Source: CADBRN01 sp050944685 (GTDB lineage: Bacteria > Bacillota > Clostridia > Lachnospirales > Lachnospiraceae). Taken from it: a stretch of 59,730 nucleotides of DNA. The position numbers and the translations under genes were made by a program. Below, piece by piece: positions 24,484 through 32,967 of this stretch (position 1 is the first letter of the stretch; each line of letters begins with the position of its first letter). The stretch lies in contig JBMNRP010000016.1 in the NCBI GenBank assembly GCA_050944685.1, positions 1-59,730 on the forward strand. The letters run 5' to 3'. The notes under the pieces are model-generated. The model was not told where the DNA came from, ran no database searches, and worked only from the letters and a program-made list of their open reading frames with translations.

Positions 24484-25008
24484 TCAGCCGTTCCCGGGAA
24501 TATACATGGCGTCCGTCCAGGCATGTTCAAGTCTCAGCATGGCTTCCTTTTTATCAACGCCGGCGGCGTAACCGGTAAGGCTGCCGTCTGATCCGATGAC
24601 CCGATGACATGGAATGATGACAGAAATTTTATTATGCCCTACCGCACCGCCGACGGCCCGCGAAGACATATGCCCGAGGCCTTTTTCTTCCGCAAGTCTG
24701 GCGGCAATTTCCCCATACGTCATGGTCTTTCCGTATGGAATGGTAAGCAGGACTCTCCAGACCGATTTCTGAAATTCCGTCCCGATCATATGGATCTTAC
24801 GGAAAGGGCCCGGATCTTTCCCGGAAAAATAAATATCCAGCCATTCTGCGGCTTCCTCAAGAACAGCCGTACTTTTTTCTTCGTGATCTGCGCCGAGCGA
24901 CTGGGCATAATATTTCTGCTTTTCAAACCACAGACCGGTCAGACCCCTGTCATCCCCCGCCAGAAGAATTTTCCCCAGCGGAGATGCGTAATATTGGATA
25001 TACTGCAC
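24484..25008 (-). CDS. ogt: Methylated-DNA--protein-cysteine methyltransferase
   Basis: It repairs O6-alkylguanine by transferring the alkyl group irreversibly to its own Cys134, in the motif PCHRVIG. The helix-turn-helix part is visible as GKTMTYGEIAARLAEEKG and SSRAVGGAVGHNKISVIIPC. The 174 residues fit the Ogt class without an Ada N-terminal domain. The start is just after an AGGTGATT-type ribosome site. It stands between ogt-unrelated genes (LUD protein and the class I hydrolase) and may share their transcript. Confidence 0.95.
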   Translation of the reverse strand: MQYIQYYASPLGKILLAGDDRGLTGLWFEKQKYYAQSLGADHEEKSTAVLEEAAEWLDIYFSGKDPGPFRKIHMIGTEFQKSVWRVLLTIPYGKTMTYGEIAARLAEEKGLGHMSSRAVGGAVGHNKISVIIPCHRVIGSDGSLTGYAAGVDKKEAMLRLEHAWTDAMYIPGNG

Positions 25009-25082
25009 AGAATCACCTCCTCAGATCTTCCCTGTTATTTTCCATGCCGGTTTACGCCCGCATCAAAGACTGATTGAATCCG

Positions 25083-25823
25083 TTACTGCTGCTCCCGACA
25101 GTGACCCTGCCGGAAGTCCGCTGCAGCACTTACAAATTTCTTAAATATTTTTAACTGGTCCGTGTCTGCCTGATAGCTGTATTCCGGGTGCCATTGGACT
25201 CCCCAGATAAATGTTTTCTGAGGACAGTACACACCTTCTACAATGCCATCCGATGCTATTGCCATAACACGAAGTCCCCTGCCGACCTCACAAATCGCCT
25301 GATGATGGATACTGTTGATATCTTTTTTCTCGATTTTCCAGAGTTCGTAAAGGGGCGTTCCGGGCAATACCGAAACAGAATGTATCGTTCTGTCATAAGG
25401 GCCTTCCATGTGATGTTCCACATTGGAAGGACGCTCCGTCTTAATATCCTGATAAAGTGTGCCGCCCAAAAGGACATTGATTAATTGAATTCCCCGACAT
25501 ATTCCAAGGGTCGGGACATCCCTTTGATAAGCATATTGAAATATCAGTTTTTCAATGCGGTCCCGCTCTGTACAGACGGCACCGCAATATTCTTTCTTTT
25601 TCTGCCCATATGCTGACGGACTTACATCATGCCCTCCGGTCAGAAGAAATCCATGAAAGCTGCCCTTTATCTGATCAAAATCCGCCTGATCAAGAGACAG
25701 GGGAAGCAGCACGGGAATTCCTCCTGCGGCAGCAATTCCGTCTACATAGCCCGGAAGCATCCAAATGCTGTCTTTCTCGTCATCATATAGAGATGTCACA
25801 CCTATGACTGGTTTCCTGTTCAT
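25083..25823 (-). CDS. Class I glutamine amidotransferase-like hydrolase (peptidase C26, PuuD-like)
   Basis: A cytoplasmic hydrolase of the gamma-glutamyl-gamma-aminobutyrate hydrolase group; relatives cleave gamma-glutamyl amides. From the ATG at 25823 it has 246 residues. The nucleophile is the Cys in LGICRGIQLINV, and the His-Glu pair is in GVQWHPEYSY. The N terminus PVIGVTSLYDD is the usual family beginning, so 35 upstream residues in the open frame, which overlap the end of the FAD gene, are rejected. No good ribosome site is seen, and translation may be coupled to the FAD oxidoreductase 28 bp upstream in the same operon. The substrate is unknown. Confidence 0.88.
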   Translation of the reverse strand: MNRKPVIGVTSLYDDEKDSIWMLPGYVDGIAAAGGIPVLLPLSLDQADFDQIKGSFHGFLLTGGHDVSPSAYGQKKKEYCGAVCTERDRIEKLIFQYAYQRDVPTLGICRGIQLINVLLGGTLYQDIKTERPSNVEHHMEGPYDRTIHSVSVLPGTPLYELWKIEKKDINSIHHQAICEVGRGLRVMAIASDGIVEGVYCPQKTFIWGVQWHPEYSYQADTDQLKIFKKFVSAAADFRQGHCREQQ

Positions 25824-25851
25824 AATAGCTGAATACGATTGAATGTTCTCT

Positions 25852-27651
25852 TTATTCTCCGTATTGTCTGAGTTCGATCTTAAGGTCATCCAGATGCTCC
25901 TGCCCCAGCACACGCGCTGAAACGCCATATTTCACACAAAGAGCAGCAGCCGTTCCCGCAACAGCTCCGTGATGCCCGCAGTTTCCCATCAGCTTGACCG
26001 TAGAACTCGCGATATGGGTGGCACTGATATGCTTTCCTGCGCAGAACAGGTTATCGATGTCTGCAGAATACAGACAGCGGAACGGAACGGTATACGGCTT
26101 GAAATCACGTTCCACCCATTTCCAGTTGCCGAGACGGAAATCATATTTCGGATTGCCCGGATAATGCAGGCAGAACGCACCTGCGTTTTCGACGATTGCA
26201 TCCGGGAAATCCGTATGGCTGCGGATATCATTTTCCGTAAGAATATAATCTCCCAGATAACTGCGGAACGCTCCTGTCGCAAGAACATTCCCAAGATGTA
26301 CGAGCTTTAGATTCCCATATTTGGAAGGATCTTTCTTTCTGACATTTACATAGGTGCCAATTATGGCGCAGAACAGGTGATCCCGGATCTCCTCCTTGCA
26401 CATATAAGGATCGAGCCACTGGCCGTACTCCCAGAAGTGGGACTTTGTCAGGTTCATGGCATGATCCCATCCGCCGTCCTTTCTTTTCACGGGCCGAATC
26501 TTCTTTGGCCCGACATACGGTCCCGGCTGATTTTCATACGGTCCCTGACCGCACAGGCATGTGACACGCCCAATCTGTCCGCCGAGATCCGAATAATCCT
26601 TTGCGACCTTTACCGCCCACGGAACATCCGGAAAATCGACCGGGCCGTCTTCCATCTCTGTGCGGAAAAGTACGGTATCTCCATGATGCATGTCATCCGC
26701 GCGTTCCGGAGCGAGACTTTCTCCGAAATCCGTTCGGCTCTCCTGGCCTTCCAGCGTCGCGGCGCCGCTCAGGATACCGAGTACCGCACGCCCGCTGCAG
26801 TCGATAAATTCTTTTCCCCTGAAGCGTTTTTCTTGGCCGGTTCTGACATTGACGGCATCTGCGGAAACGATGTGATTTCCTTCACAGTGCACGTCAAACA
26901 CATGCTCACTCAAAAACAGGTCGCAGTTCGGGATGTCCTGAAGGATACGGTTTGCCGCTATATCCCCGTCTTCCAGACGTTCAGACAGATCGTCAACAAT
27001 TCCTCCTGTCCTCCCCTCCGGCGTAAGTCCCACTTCGGCACTTGCATTGCCTCCTAAAAATTCCATTTCATGAAGCAGCGCGGTCCGGCATCCTTCTTTT
27101 GCCGCAGTATAGGCGGCGCAGCAGCCGGCTATTCCTCCGCCCACAACTATGACGTCATATTCATCCGTTTGCTCCGGCTCCTCCGGAATACCAAGCAGTC
27201 TTTTCCTCCATTTTTTCCCGGCTGAATCCGGCTTATCGATCGGTGCAATCGTGGTGTTCGTGATATAAATGGCATCACACCGTCCTTCAAAACCCGTCAG
27301 ATCATGAAGGGAGAGGCGTATCTTCCCCTCCGGAAGTGCGACATGTTCCGCCAGTTCCCAGCTCCAGCCCTTACCGCCGGTTCCAAAGATTTTTTCGACG
27401 GCTCTCCCGTTTATCAGGATCTGAAAGGCTCCCGGATGTGCATCGGGAACCCAATCTTTTGTCCTTGCCCAAATGCGGTACTCTCCTGTCTCCGGTATTT
27501 CGATTTCCGTGACCGCATTTTCAACCGGCTCACCGATGCCGTGAGCCAGAAGATAGGCTGATCCCATCTCATCCACAAACTGTGATTCCAGAATCCAGCC
27601 GCCGTAATCCTGAAACTGTTCCGCTTCAATCAATATTTCCGTACGCTTCAT
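25852..27651 (-). CDS. FAD-dependent oxidoreductase with N-terminal carbohydrate-binding-like module
   Basis: A 599-residue two-part protein. Residues 1-140 look like a beta-sandwich ligand-binding module (IEIPETGEYRIWARTKDWVP, HPGAFQILINGR, AIYITNTTIAP), as in proteins that bind sugars. Residues 165-599 are an FAD_oxidored domain with the dinucleotide motif DVIVVGGGIAGCCAAYTAA and a C-terminal FAD-closing segment ADIDNLFCAGKHISATHIA. Relatives occur in polysaccharide-degradation loci, and the substrate is likely a sugar or sugar acid. The ATG at 27651 has GGGTGA before it. Transcription starts from an extended -10 at 27730-27735. It shares an operon with the C26 hydrolase downstream. Confidence 0.85.
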   Translation of the reverse strand: MKRTEILIEAEQFQDYGGWILESQFVDEMGSAYLLAHGIGEPVENAVTEIEIPETGEYRIWARTKDWVPDAHPGAFQILINGRAVEKIFGTGGKGWSWELAEHVALPEGKIRLSLHDLTGFEGRCDAIYITNTTIAPIDKPDSAGKKWRKRLLGIPEEPEQTDEYDVIVVGGGIAGCCAAYTAAKEGCRTALLHEMEFLGGNASAEVGLTPEGRTGGIVDDLSERLEDGDIAANRILQDIPNCDLFLSEHVFDVHCEGNHIVSADAVNVRTGQEKRFRGKEFIDCSGRAVLGILSGAATLEGQESRTDFGESLAPERADDMHHGDTVLFRTEMEDGPVDFPDVPWAVKVAKDYSDLGGQIGRVTCLCGQGPYENQPGPYVGPKKIRPVKRKDGGWDHAMNLTKSHFWEYGQWLDPYMCKEEIRDHLFCAIIGTYVNVRKKDPSKYGNLKLVHLGNVLATGAFRSYLGDYILTENDIRSHTDFPDAIVENAGAFCLHYPGNPKYDFRLGNWKWVERDFKPYTVPFRCLYSADIDNLFCAGKHISATHIASSTVKLMGNCGHHGAVAGTAAALCVKYGVSARVLGQEHLDDLKIELRQYGE

Positions 27652-27682
27652 ATCGTCACCCGCTCTCAAAATAACGGATCGT

Positions 27683-27697
27683 CTATTGTCGCAATAG
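27683..27697. promoter_or_regulatory. Inverted repeat in the leader of the FAD oxidoreductase operon
   Basis: CTATTG (27683-27688) and CAATAG (27692-27697) flank TCG. It lies about 30 bp downstream of the predicted start of transcription, a plausible operator position for an unidentified regulator. Confidence 0.35.
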
Positions 27698-27729
27698 TCC
27701 GGTTCAGGGAAATCGCTCCGGATTGATTT

Positions 27730-27744
27730 ATTATACCATATTAT
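27730..27744 (-). promoter_or_regulatory. Extended -10 promoter of the FAD oxidoreductase operon
   Basis: Minus strand TGGTATAAT, with the 15-bp word ATAATATGGTATAAT identical to the one before the two-component system at 31072-31086. The -35 region is poor. Confidence 0.6.
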
Positions 27745-27803
27745 TCCGGTACAAAATACAGACAGATACCATTACTCAGCGCATTTATACGCAGCGGCTT
27801 TTT

Positions 27804-28964
27804 TCATGCTTCCTGATTTTTCTTCTTCACGATAAAGAGTGTCACGACGAAGATCGCCAGTGCGAACGCCAGCTGGATCGCGTAGCACTGCAGAATGAGG
27901 TTCCGGTTCGCCGTCGAAAGTGTCTGATTCTCGGCAAGGGTATTATTTGCTGTCTCGTACCAGTAGACCGGCAGGAATCTCGCCGCACGCTTTACACCGC
28001 TCCCCAGGTATTCCATCGGAACAAAAGCACCGCAAAGGAAACACATGCCCAGCGCTACGATATTGGCGACGGCAGACACGGCCACCGGCTTGGTGATCAG
28101 GCTCCCGGTCAGGAAGCCGATTGCGCTCGATACCGCCAGCAGGCATAGAGAATTGAGCAGATAGTACCCGGCAAATGGTGAAGTATAGAAATCCGCTCCC
28201 CTTGCCACCAGAGGCATGAGCAGAGTGATGAGCCATATTATGAAAAACTGAACACAGAATGCCGCGGCCGCCTGTACGGCCTGACTGACAGATGAGATCG
28301 GAGACGCGAGCATCCGGCTTCGGATTTCTTTGTTGCTGAACGACATCATTACTGAGCTGACGACGGTGATCATTAACATGAGATATAGATATGGGAAATA
28401 GGTAAACGAGTAGGAATAGAACGGTTTATTGCTCTCATCTCTTTTACCGGTGTCGACGATTGTCACGTCCACCTTTGCTGTCACGGCTTCCAGCGTTCTG
28501 TCGGCTGCTTCTTCTTCCGTGTATCCGGCATTGACGAACGCAGATGCCTTTCTGACAAAATTCTCGATTGTGGTATCCAGATAGTATCCGGCTGAACTGC
28601 CGGGAACTTTTGTCGTGTTAAGAACGGCATCGCCGCCGGCGAGATCGTTTCTGAATCCTTCCGGTATTTCCAGAACGTAGTCGGTGCTGCGCGCATACAG
28701 CAGCCTTGTCAGTTCTCCTTTATCCATCCTGCTTTCCGAAACATTATTGTTGATAGACAGGTAGCGGATCAGCGCTTTTGAGATTGCACTCCCGTCTTCG
28801 TCTATCACGGTGATCGTTTGCCGCTGTGCCGAGAAACTCTCTGTCTGTTTTTCCGGGATCATCATCACGATCATAATGGAAATAATGAGAAAAATGGCAA
28901 AATAAGAAACCGTGAACCACAGATTTTTCCGGATTATCTTGAGATAGCCTTTAAATACTGACAT
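27804..28964 (-). CDS. ABC-2 type exporter permease, second subunit
   Basis: A membrane subunit of 386 residues with one N-terminal helix (about 14-36), a long outside domain with Asp/Glu- and Ser-rich sequence, and five or six C-terminal helices. This is the ABC2_membrane_3 layout typical of small-molecule or peptide exporters. The start overlaps the end of the preceding permease by 14 bp. With its sister permease and the ATPase upstream it forms a complete exporter, divergent from a two-component system that probably controls it. The cargo is not readable, though such cassettes often confer tolerance to antimicrobial peptides or export lipids. Confidence 0.9.
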   Translation of the reverse strand: MSVFKGYLKIIRKNLWFTVSYFAIFLIISIMIVMMIPEKQTESFSAQRQTITVIDEDGSAISKALIRYLSINNNVSESRMDKGELTRLLYARSTDYVLEIPEGFRNDLAGGDAVLNTTKVPGSSAGYYLDTTIENFVRKASAFVNAGYTEEEAADRTLEAVTAKVDVTIVDTGKRDESNKPFYSYSFTYFPYLYLMLMITVVSSVMMSFSNKEIRSRMLASPISSVSQAVQAAAAFCVQFFIIWLITLLMPLVARGADFYTSPFAGYYLLNSLCLLAVSSAIGFLTGSLITKPVAVSAVANIVALGMCFLCGAFVPMEYLGSGVKRAARFLPVYWYETANNTLAENQTLSTANRNLILQCYAIQLAFALAIFVVTLFIVKKKNQEA

Positions 28965-30063
28965 AACGCTGCCTCCTCAGATGTAATATGGCGAGTATTG
29001 CCATGCCAAAGGAATAAGCCGCCAGAGCAATCAGGCGCATGGTATAGCCTGTCATATCTTCATACACATTGAGGTAATAGAGTGCGTCGCTGATCAGAGC
29101 CGCAGGGTTCAGGCGATTTACGATCGGAGCCTCTTCTTCGAGCAGCTGTTTCATTCCGCCGTACATCAGACCGGAGAGAAAACAGAGAAAGAGCGGGATC
29201 GCAATCGTCAGTATGGTCTTGACCGCATCTTTTACCGGGAGCGATCCGATAAAAATGCCGAAAGACACGCCCAACAGGCTGCCGAGTGCGGCGATCAGCA
29301 TCATTTCGCCGAAATGGTTCCGAATGTCTATCTGGAACACATACTGCAGACAGAGCAGCAAAATAATAACGCTGAGAAACTGGATGGCAAACCCGACGAA
29401 CATGTCGGTGAATATGCTCGCCATCTTACTTCTCGGAGAGATCGCACGCCTTGCGGCCAGCTGTGAGACATTCGCCGCATTCTGCTCGCCGAGCGTCTGC
29501 CCGGTGAAGCATCCGAAAAAACAGGCCATCGCGATCAGCGCAAAGTAGTATTCCAGACGCACGTCGTAGGAATTGCCGCCGAGCGATACCGACCGGATAT
29601 ATTCCTTCGTGTTGTCTCCGATATTTGAGAAAAATTTTCCGATCCGATCCGGGTGTTCCTGTGCCATTTTTTCTGCGATATTCATGTATTCGTCGTATTC
29701 CTCTAATATGCCTGAGAGAACGGTCGCGTCAAATCCGTTTCCGGGCACTGTGAGGGACGGCTCTGCCTTGCAGTAATAAATGCCGCTTGCCTCACCGTTT
29801 CGGAGCGCCTCCTCCGCTTCACTTTCTTGCATGTATGAAACGATGATGATATCACCATCAATTTCACTGAGGAAGTTTTCGAAAGCGGCATTCTTCTCCT
29901 GAACCACGACAGCCGTCCTGACCGGTTCAAAATTATCCGATGTCCCCAGACCGCTGAATGCGAAGTAAAAGAGCGTGGCGAGCGCCAGTGGAAAAAAGAA
30001 TCCCCAGAATATATTGTCGTGCAGGCGCAGCGCCTGCAGAAAACGATATTTCAGCTGTGTCAT
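28951..30063 (-). CDS. ABC-2 type exporter permease, first subunit
   Basis: A 370-residue membrane protein with the same layout as its neighbour: helix about 17-38, large outside domain (AVVVQEKNAAFENFLSEID...), then six helices with GCFTGQTLGEQNAANVSQLAARRAISPRSKMA before the second one. I choose the ATG at 30063 because GGGGGG lies eight to ten bases upstream; the open frame extends 16 codons into the ATPase end. The pair of similar permeases and one ATPase suggests a heterodimeric membrane part. It lies downstream of the ATPase in one leftward operon. Confidence 0.9.
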   Translation of the reverse strand: MTQLKYRFLQALRLHDNIFWGFFFPLALATLFYFAFSGLGTSDNFEPVRTAVVVQEKNAAFENFLSEIDGDIIIVSYMQESEAEEALRNGEASGIYYCKAEPSLTVPGNGFDATVLSGILEEYDEYMNIAEKMAQEHPDRIGKFFSNIGDNTKEYIRSVSLGGNSYDVRLEYYFALIAMACFFGCFTGQTLGEQNAANVSQLAARRAISPRSKMASIFTDMFVGFAIQFLSVIILLLCLQYVFQIDIRNHFGEMMLIAALGSLLGVSFGIFIGSLPVKDAVKTILTIAIPLFLCFLSGLMYGGMKQLLEEEAPIVNRLNPAALISDALYYLNVYEDMTGYTMRLIALAAYSFGMAILAILHLRRQRYVSI

Positions 30064-30079
30064 ACGCTTTACCCCCCTG

Positions 30080-31015
30080 TCAGTCACGGAGTTCCTTGCC
30101 TGTGATCTCAAGGAATACGTCGTTCAGTGTCGGTTTCTCTGAGAAGATTTTCCCGAACACCAGATGATGATCCTCTAAGTAATGCAACAGACTGAGCAGG
30201 TTGCCGTTGCTGCTGTATTTCAGTTTCAGTGTCTCTCCGGTGTACGACGCAGAAAAGACATTGTTCAGATTGCGGATCACCTCGAGCATTGCCCCATCGA
30301 GGGCTATTCCCTCGATCGTGATCGTCTCGCCAGTCCGGATCATGCTCTTGAGCTCGTCCGAGGTTCCGCTCGCAATACATCTGCCGTGATCCAGAATTGC
30401 GATTCTCGTGCAGATCTGCTCAACTTCCTCCATGTAGTGAGAGGTGTAGACGATGGTTGACCCGTTGCGGTTCATACGCTCGATTTCCTCGAGGATGTGG
30501 TTGCGGCTCTGCGGGTCGACGGCTACTGTGGGCTCGTCGAAAAAAACGAGCCTCGGTTTATGGGCAATGCCGCACGCAATGTTAAGCCTGCGGAGAAGCC
30601 CGCCGGACAGCTGCTTCGGGCGTTTTTTGCGATAATCGTTCAGGCCGGTGAATTCAATCGCTTCTTCGACGCATTCTCTTCGCCTCTCTTTATCTGTCAC
30701 ATACAGACTGCAGAAATAGTCAATATTCTCATACACGGACATCGGCTCAAAGACAGCCACGTTCTGGAAAGCGACGCCAATTTCCCGTTTCGAGTCGTAG
30801 GAAGACGGAGTCATCGGCTTTCCGAATACTTCGATATTGCCGCGGTCATATTTCAGCAGGGAAAGAATACAGTTGATGGCGGTCGTCTTGCCGGAACCGT
30901 TCGGCCCGAGGAGGCCGAAGATCTCCCCATCGTGAATCTCGAGATTCAGATGATCCAGAGCAAGTACGTCGCCGTATCTCTTCACCAGATTGTCGATCTT
31001 TATGATATCCTGCAT
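30080..31015 (-). CDS. ABC exporter ATP-binding protein
   Basis: The 311-residue ATPase starts the exporter operon. Walker A GPNGSGKTT, signature QLSGGLLRRL (one residue different from the usual LSGGQ), Walker B RLVFFDEPTVAVDP and switch His in YTSHYMEEVEQ are all present. It resembles the drug-exporter (CcmA/YvfR) group. A C-terminal extension of about 90 residues is typical for these exporters. The ATG has AAGGGGG about nine bases upstream. The divergent two-component system starts 125 bp away. Confidence 0.94.
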   Translation of the reverse strand: MQDIIKIDNLVKRYGDVLALDHLNLEIHDGEIFGLLGPNGSGKTTAINCILSLLKYDRGNIEVFGKPMTPSSYDSKREIGVAFQNVAVFEPMSVYENIDYFCSLYVTDKERRRECVEEAIEFTGLNDYRKKRPKQLSGGLLRRLNIACGIAHKPRLVFFDEPTVAVDPQSRNHILEEIERMNRNGSTIVYTSHYMEEVEQICTRIAILDHGRCIASGTSDELKSMIRTGETITIEGIALDGAMLEVIRNLNNVFSASYTGETLKLKYSSNGNLLSLLHYLEDHHLVFGKIFSEKPTLNDVFLEITGKELRD

Positions 31016-31071
31016 CTTTCTGTCCCCCTTCTTTGTCTGGAATGAATGACGATGATCAATTTCTTTATCTG

Positions 31072-31086
31072 ATAATATGGTATAAT
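31072..31086 (+). promoter_or_regulatory. Extended -10 promoter of the two-component system
   Basis: TGGTATAAT within the 15-bp word ATAATATGGTATAAT. The same word drives the FAD oxidoreductase operon on the other strand. The -35 is weak. It excludes the earlier in-frame start at 31033, which lies upstream of the promoter. Confidence 0.65.
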
Positions 31087-31140
31087 TTTTTCGGGAATTC
31101 CAGTAGTGTCAGATGTAACAGAAACAGGATGACAAATGTC

Positions 31141-32310
31141 ATGAAAAATACTTACTTTCAGGTGTGCTGCGATATTATTCTGATCGCTTACGGCCTGATA
31201 CGGTTCTTCGGACAGGATATTGGCGGCACGTTTATTTTCTGCTTTCTGCTGGCGGTATCATCATCGATCGGTTCCTGCCTGCCGCAGAAACGTGTCCTGA
31301 GCGTGGCAATTTCCCTCAGTTATATTGCTTTCATCGGGTTTGTGCCGCTGGCCATTTCATTTCTGCCGGTCACTCTCTACGAGCCATTCCGGCGCAGGGC
31401 ATACCCGACTGCCGCTGCGGCCGCAGTCGTCATCGCGCTGCGTTTTTCCACACCGTCGATGTCTTACTATTTGATCATCGGCTGTCTCCTGGCGATGCTG
31501 CTCGGGATCGGCACATCAGAGCTCGTGACGCGGACGCACTCGATCATCGAGATCAGCGACACCGCCACGGAGCATCGCATGGATCTCGAGCGGCGCAACA
31601 AGATCCTCCGGGAGCAGCAGGACGCGGAAATCTACACCGCGACGCTAAGGGAGAGGAATCGCATTGCGAGAGAAATTCACGACAACGTCGGGCACACGCT
31701 GTCCCGTTGTATTTTGATGACGGGTGCGATCGCGACCATCAATACCGACGAGAACCTGAAGGGACCGATCGGTCAGCTTGAAGAACAACTCAATCAAGCC
31801 ATGACGAAAATCCGGGAAAGCGTCCACGACCTTCATGACGACTCTGTGGACCTGAAGGAAAGCGCAGAACTGCTGATCCGCGATTTCAAGGCGTGTGACG
31901 CTGATCTGGAGTGCGCCGTCTCGCGTTCCGTTCCAAAGGAAGTGAAATACTGCTTCCTGTCCGTGCTGCGGGAGGCACTCACCAACGTGGCGAGGCATTC
32001 CAACGCCACTCAGGTACATGTCCGGATCATCGAACATCCGGCGATTTACCAGCTGACGATCCACGACAACGGCACCGTGCTGCCCCATGGGATGATGCAG
32101 GGCGGCCACTCTGCGAGCGATCTCAGCACCATCGGTGCCGGCGACCGGCAATTCCATGGAACCCGCTCCAACGGTGGAATCGGGCTCGAAAACATGCGCG
32201 AACGGGTGAAGATGCTGCAGGGCAGCATTTCGATCACGGCCGACAGCGGATTCCGGATTTTTATTTCAATTCCAAAGGAAGTACAAAATGAAAGTTTTAA
32301 TTATCGATGA
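31141..32310 (+). CDS. Sensor histidine kinase (NarL/DesK type)
   Basis: A membrane kinase: about five hydrophobic segments in the first 150 residues (CDIILIAYGLIRFFG, GGTFIFCFLLAVSSSIG, AISLSYIAFIGFVPLAISFLP and others split by short loops), then a coiled segment, the HisKA_3 domain with ERNRIAREIHDNVGHTLSRC (phosphorylated His), and a HATPase domain with REALTNVARHS and GGIGLENMRERV. The ATG at 31141 follows AGGATG by about ten bases; 31129 is an alternative. It overlaps the response regulator by 23 bp. The layout is that of LiaS/DesK-like sensors that control an adjacent ABC exporter. Confidence 0.92.
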   Translation: MKNTYFQVCCDIILIAYGLIRFFGQDIGGTFIFCFLLAVSSSIGSCLPQKRVLSVAISLSYIAFIGFVPLAISFLPVTLYEPFRRRAYPTAAAAAVVIALRFSTPSMSYYLIIGCLLAMLLGIGTSELVTRTHSIIEISDTATEHRMDLERRNKILREQQDAEIYTATLRERNRIAREIHDNVGHTLSRCILMTGAIATINTDENLKGPIGQLEEQLNQAMTKIRESVHDLHDDSVDLKESAELLIRDFKACDADLECAVSRSVPKEVKYCFLSVLREALTNVARHSNATQVHVRIIEHPAIYQLTIHDNGTVLPHGMMQGGHSASDLSTIGAGDRQFHGTRSNGGIGLENMRERVKMLQGSISITADSGFRIFISIPKEVQNESFNYR

Positions 32311-32914
32311 TGACAGTCTGATCACAACGGCGCTCCGCACGATTCTCGCCGCCGACCCGGAACTGGAGATTTGCGGTACGGGTAACAGCGGCGCGGAGGC
32401 GATCGAGCTGTACAAAGAAAAAAAGCCGGATGTCCTCGTCATGGACATCCGGATGAAAGAAATGGACGGACTCACCGCTCTGGAGGAAATTTTGAAGGCA
32501 GATCCGAGCGCCAGGGTTCTCCTCCTGACGACGTTCCTGGATGACGAGTACATCATCCGCGCGATCCGCCACGGCGCCCGGGGCTATCTGCTGAAACAGG
32601 ACTACACGGCGCTGCCGGCGGCGATCAGAGCGGTCTTCTCCGGGCAGACCGTCTTCGGAGAGAAAGTCACGGCGAAGATGCCGGATCTCATCGCAGGCCA
32701 TTCAACCTCGGGATTCGATGCCACAGGGCTCACCGAAAAAGAGACTGTTCTGTGCGCATACGTCGCAGACGGGCTCTCCAACAGAGAGATCGGAGAGAAG
32801 ATGTATCTTTCCGAGGGGACCGTGCGGAATTATCTGTCCTCGGCCCTTTCCAAGCTCGGTCTCAGGGACCGGACACAGCTCGCAATTTACTATCTGACAG
32901 GGAAAAAAGGATAA
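32288..32914 (+). CDS. Response regulator, NarL/LuxR family
   Basis: A 208-residue DNA-binding response regulator, cytoplasmic. The receiver has DDD at residues 7-9 and the phospho-acceptor Asp in DVLVMDIRMKEMDG. The output domain is a LuxR helix-turn-helix (LTEKETVLCAYVADGLSNREIGEKMYLSEGTVRNYLSSALSKLG), close to the sequence in LiaR-type regulators. AAAGGA precedes the ATG, and the gene overlaps the kinase gene. The likely target is the divergent exporter operon. Confidence 0.94.
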   Translation: MKVLIIDDDSLITTALRTILAADPELEICGTGNSGAEAIELYKEKKPDVLVMDIRMKEMDGLTALEEILKADPSARVLLLTTFLDDEYIIRAIRHGARGYLLKQDYTALPAAIRAVFSGQTVFGEKVTAKMPDLIAGHSTSGFDATGLTEKETVLCAYVADGLSNREIGEKMYLSEGTVRNYLSSALSKLGLRDRTQLAIYYLTGKKG

Positions 32915-32967
32915 AACAGATAAGAGAGCCGCATATTCACGTCATCGAATATTCAGCTAATCAGGCT

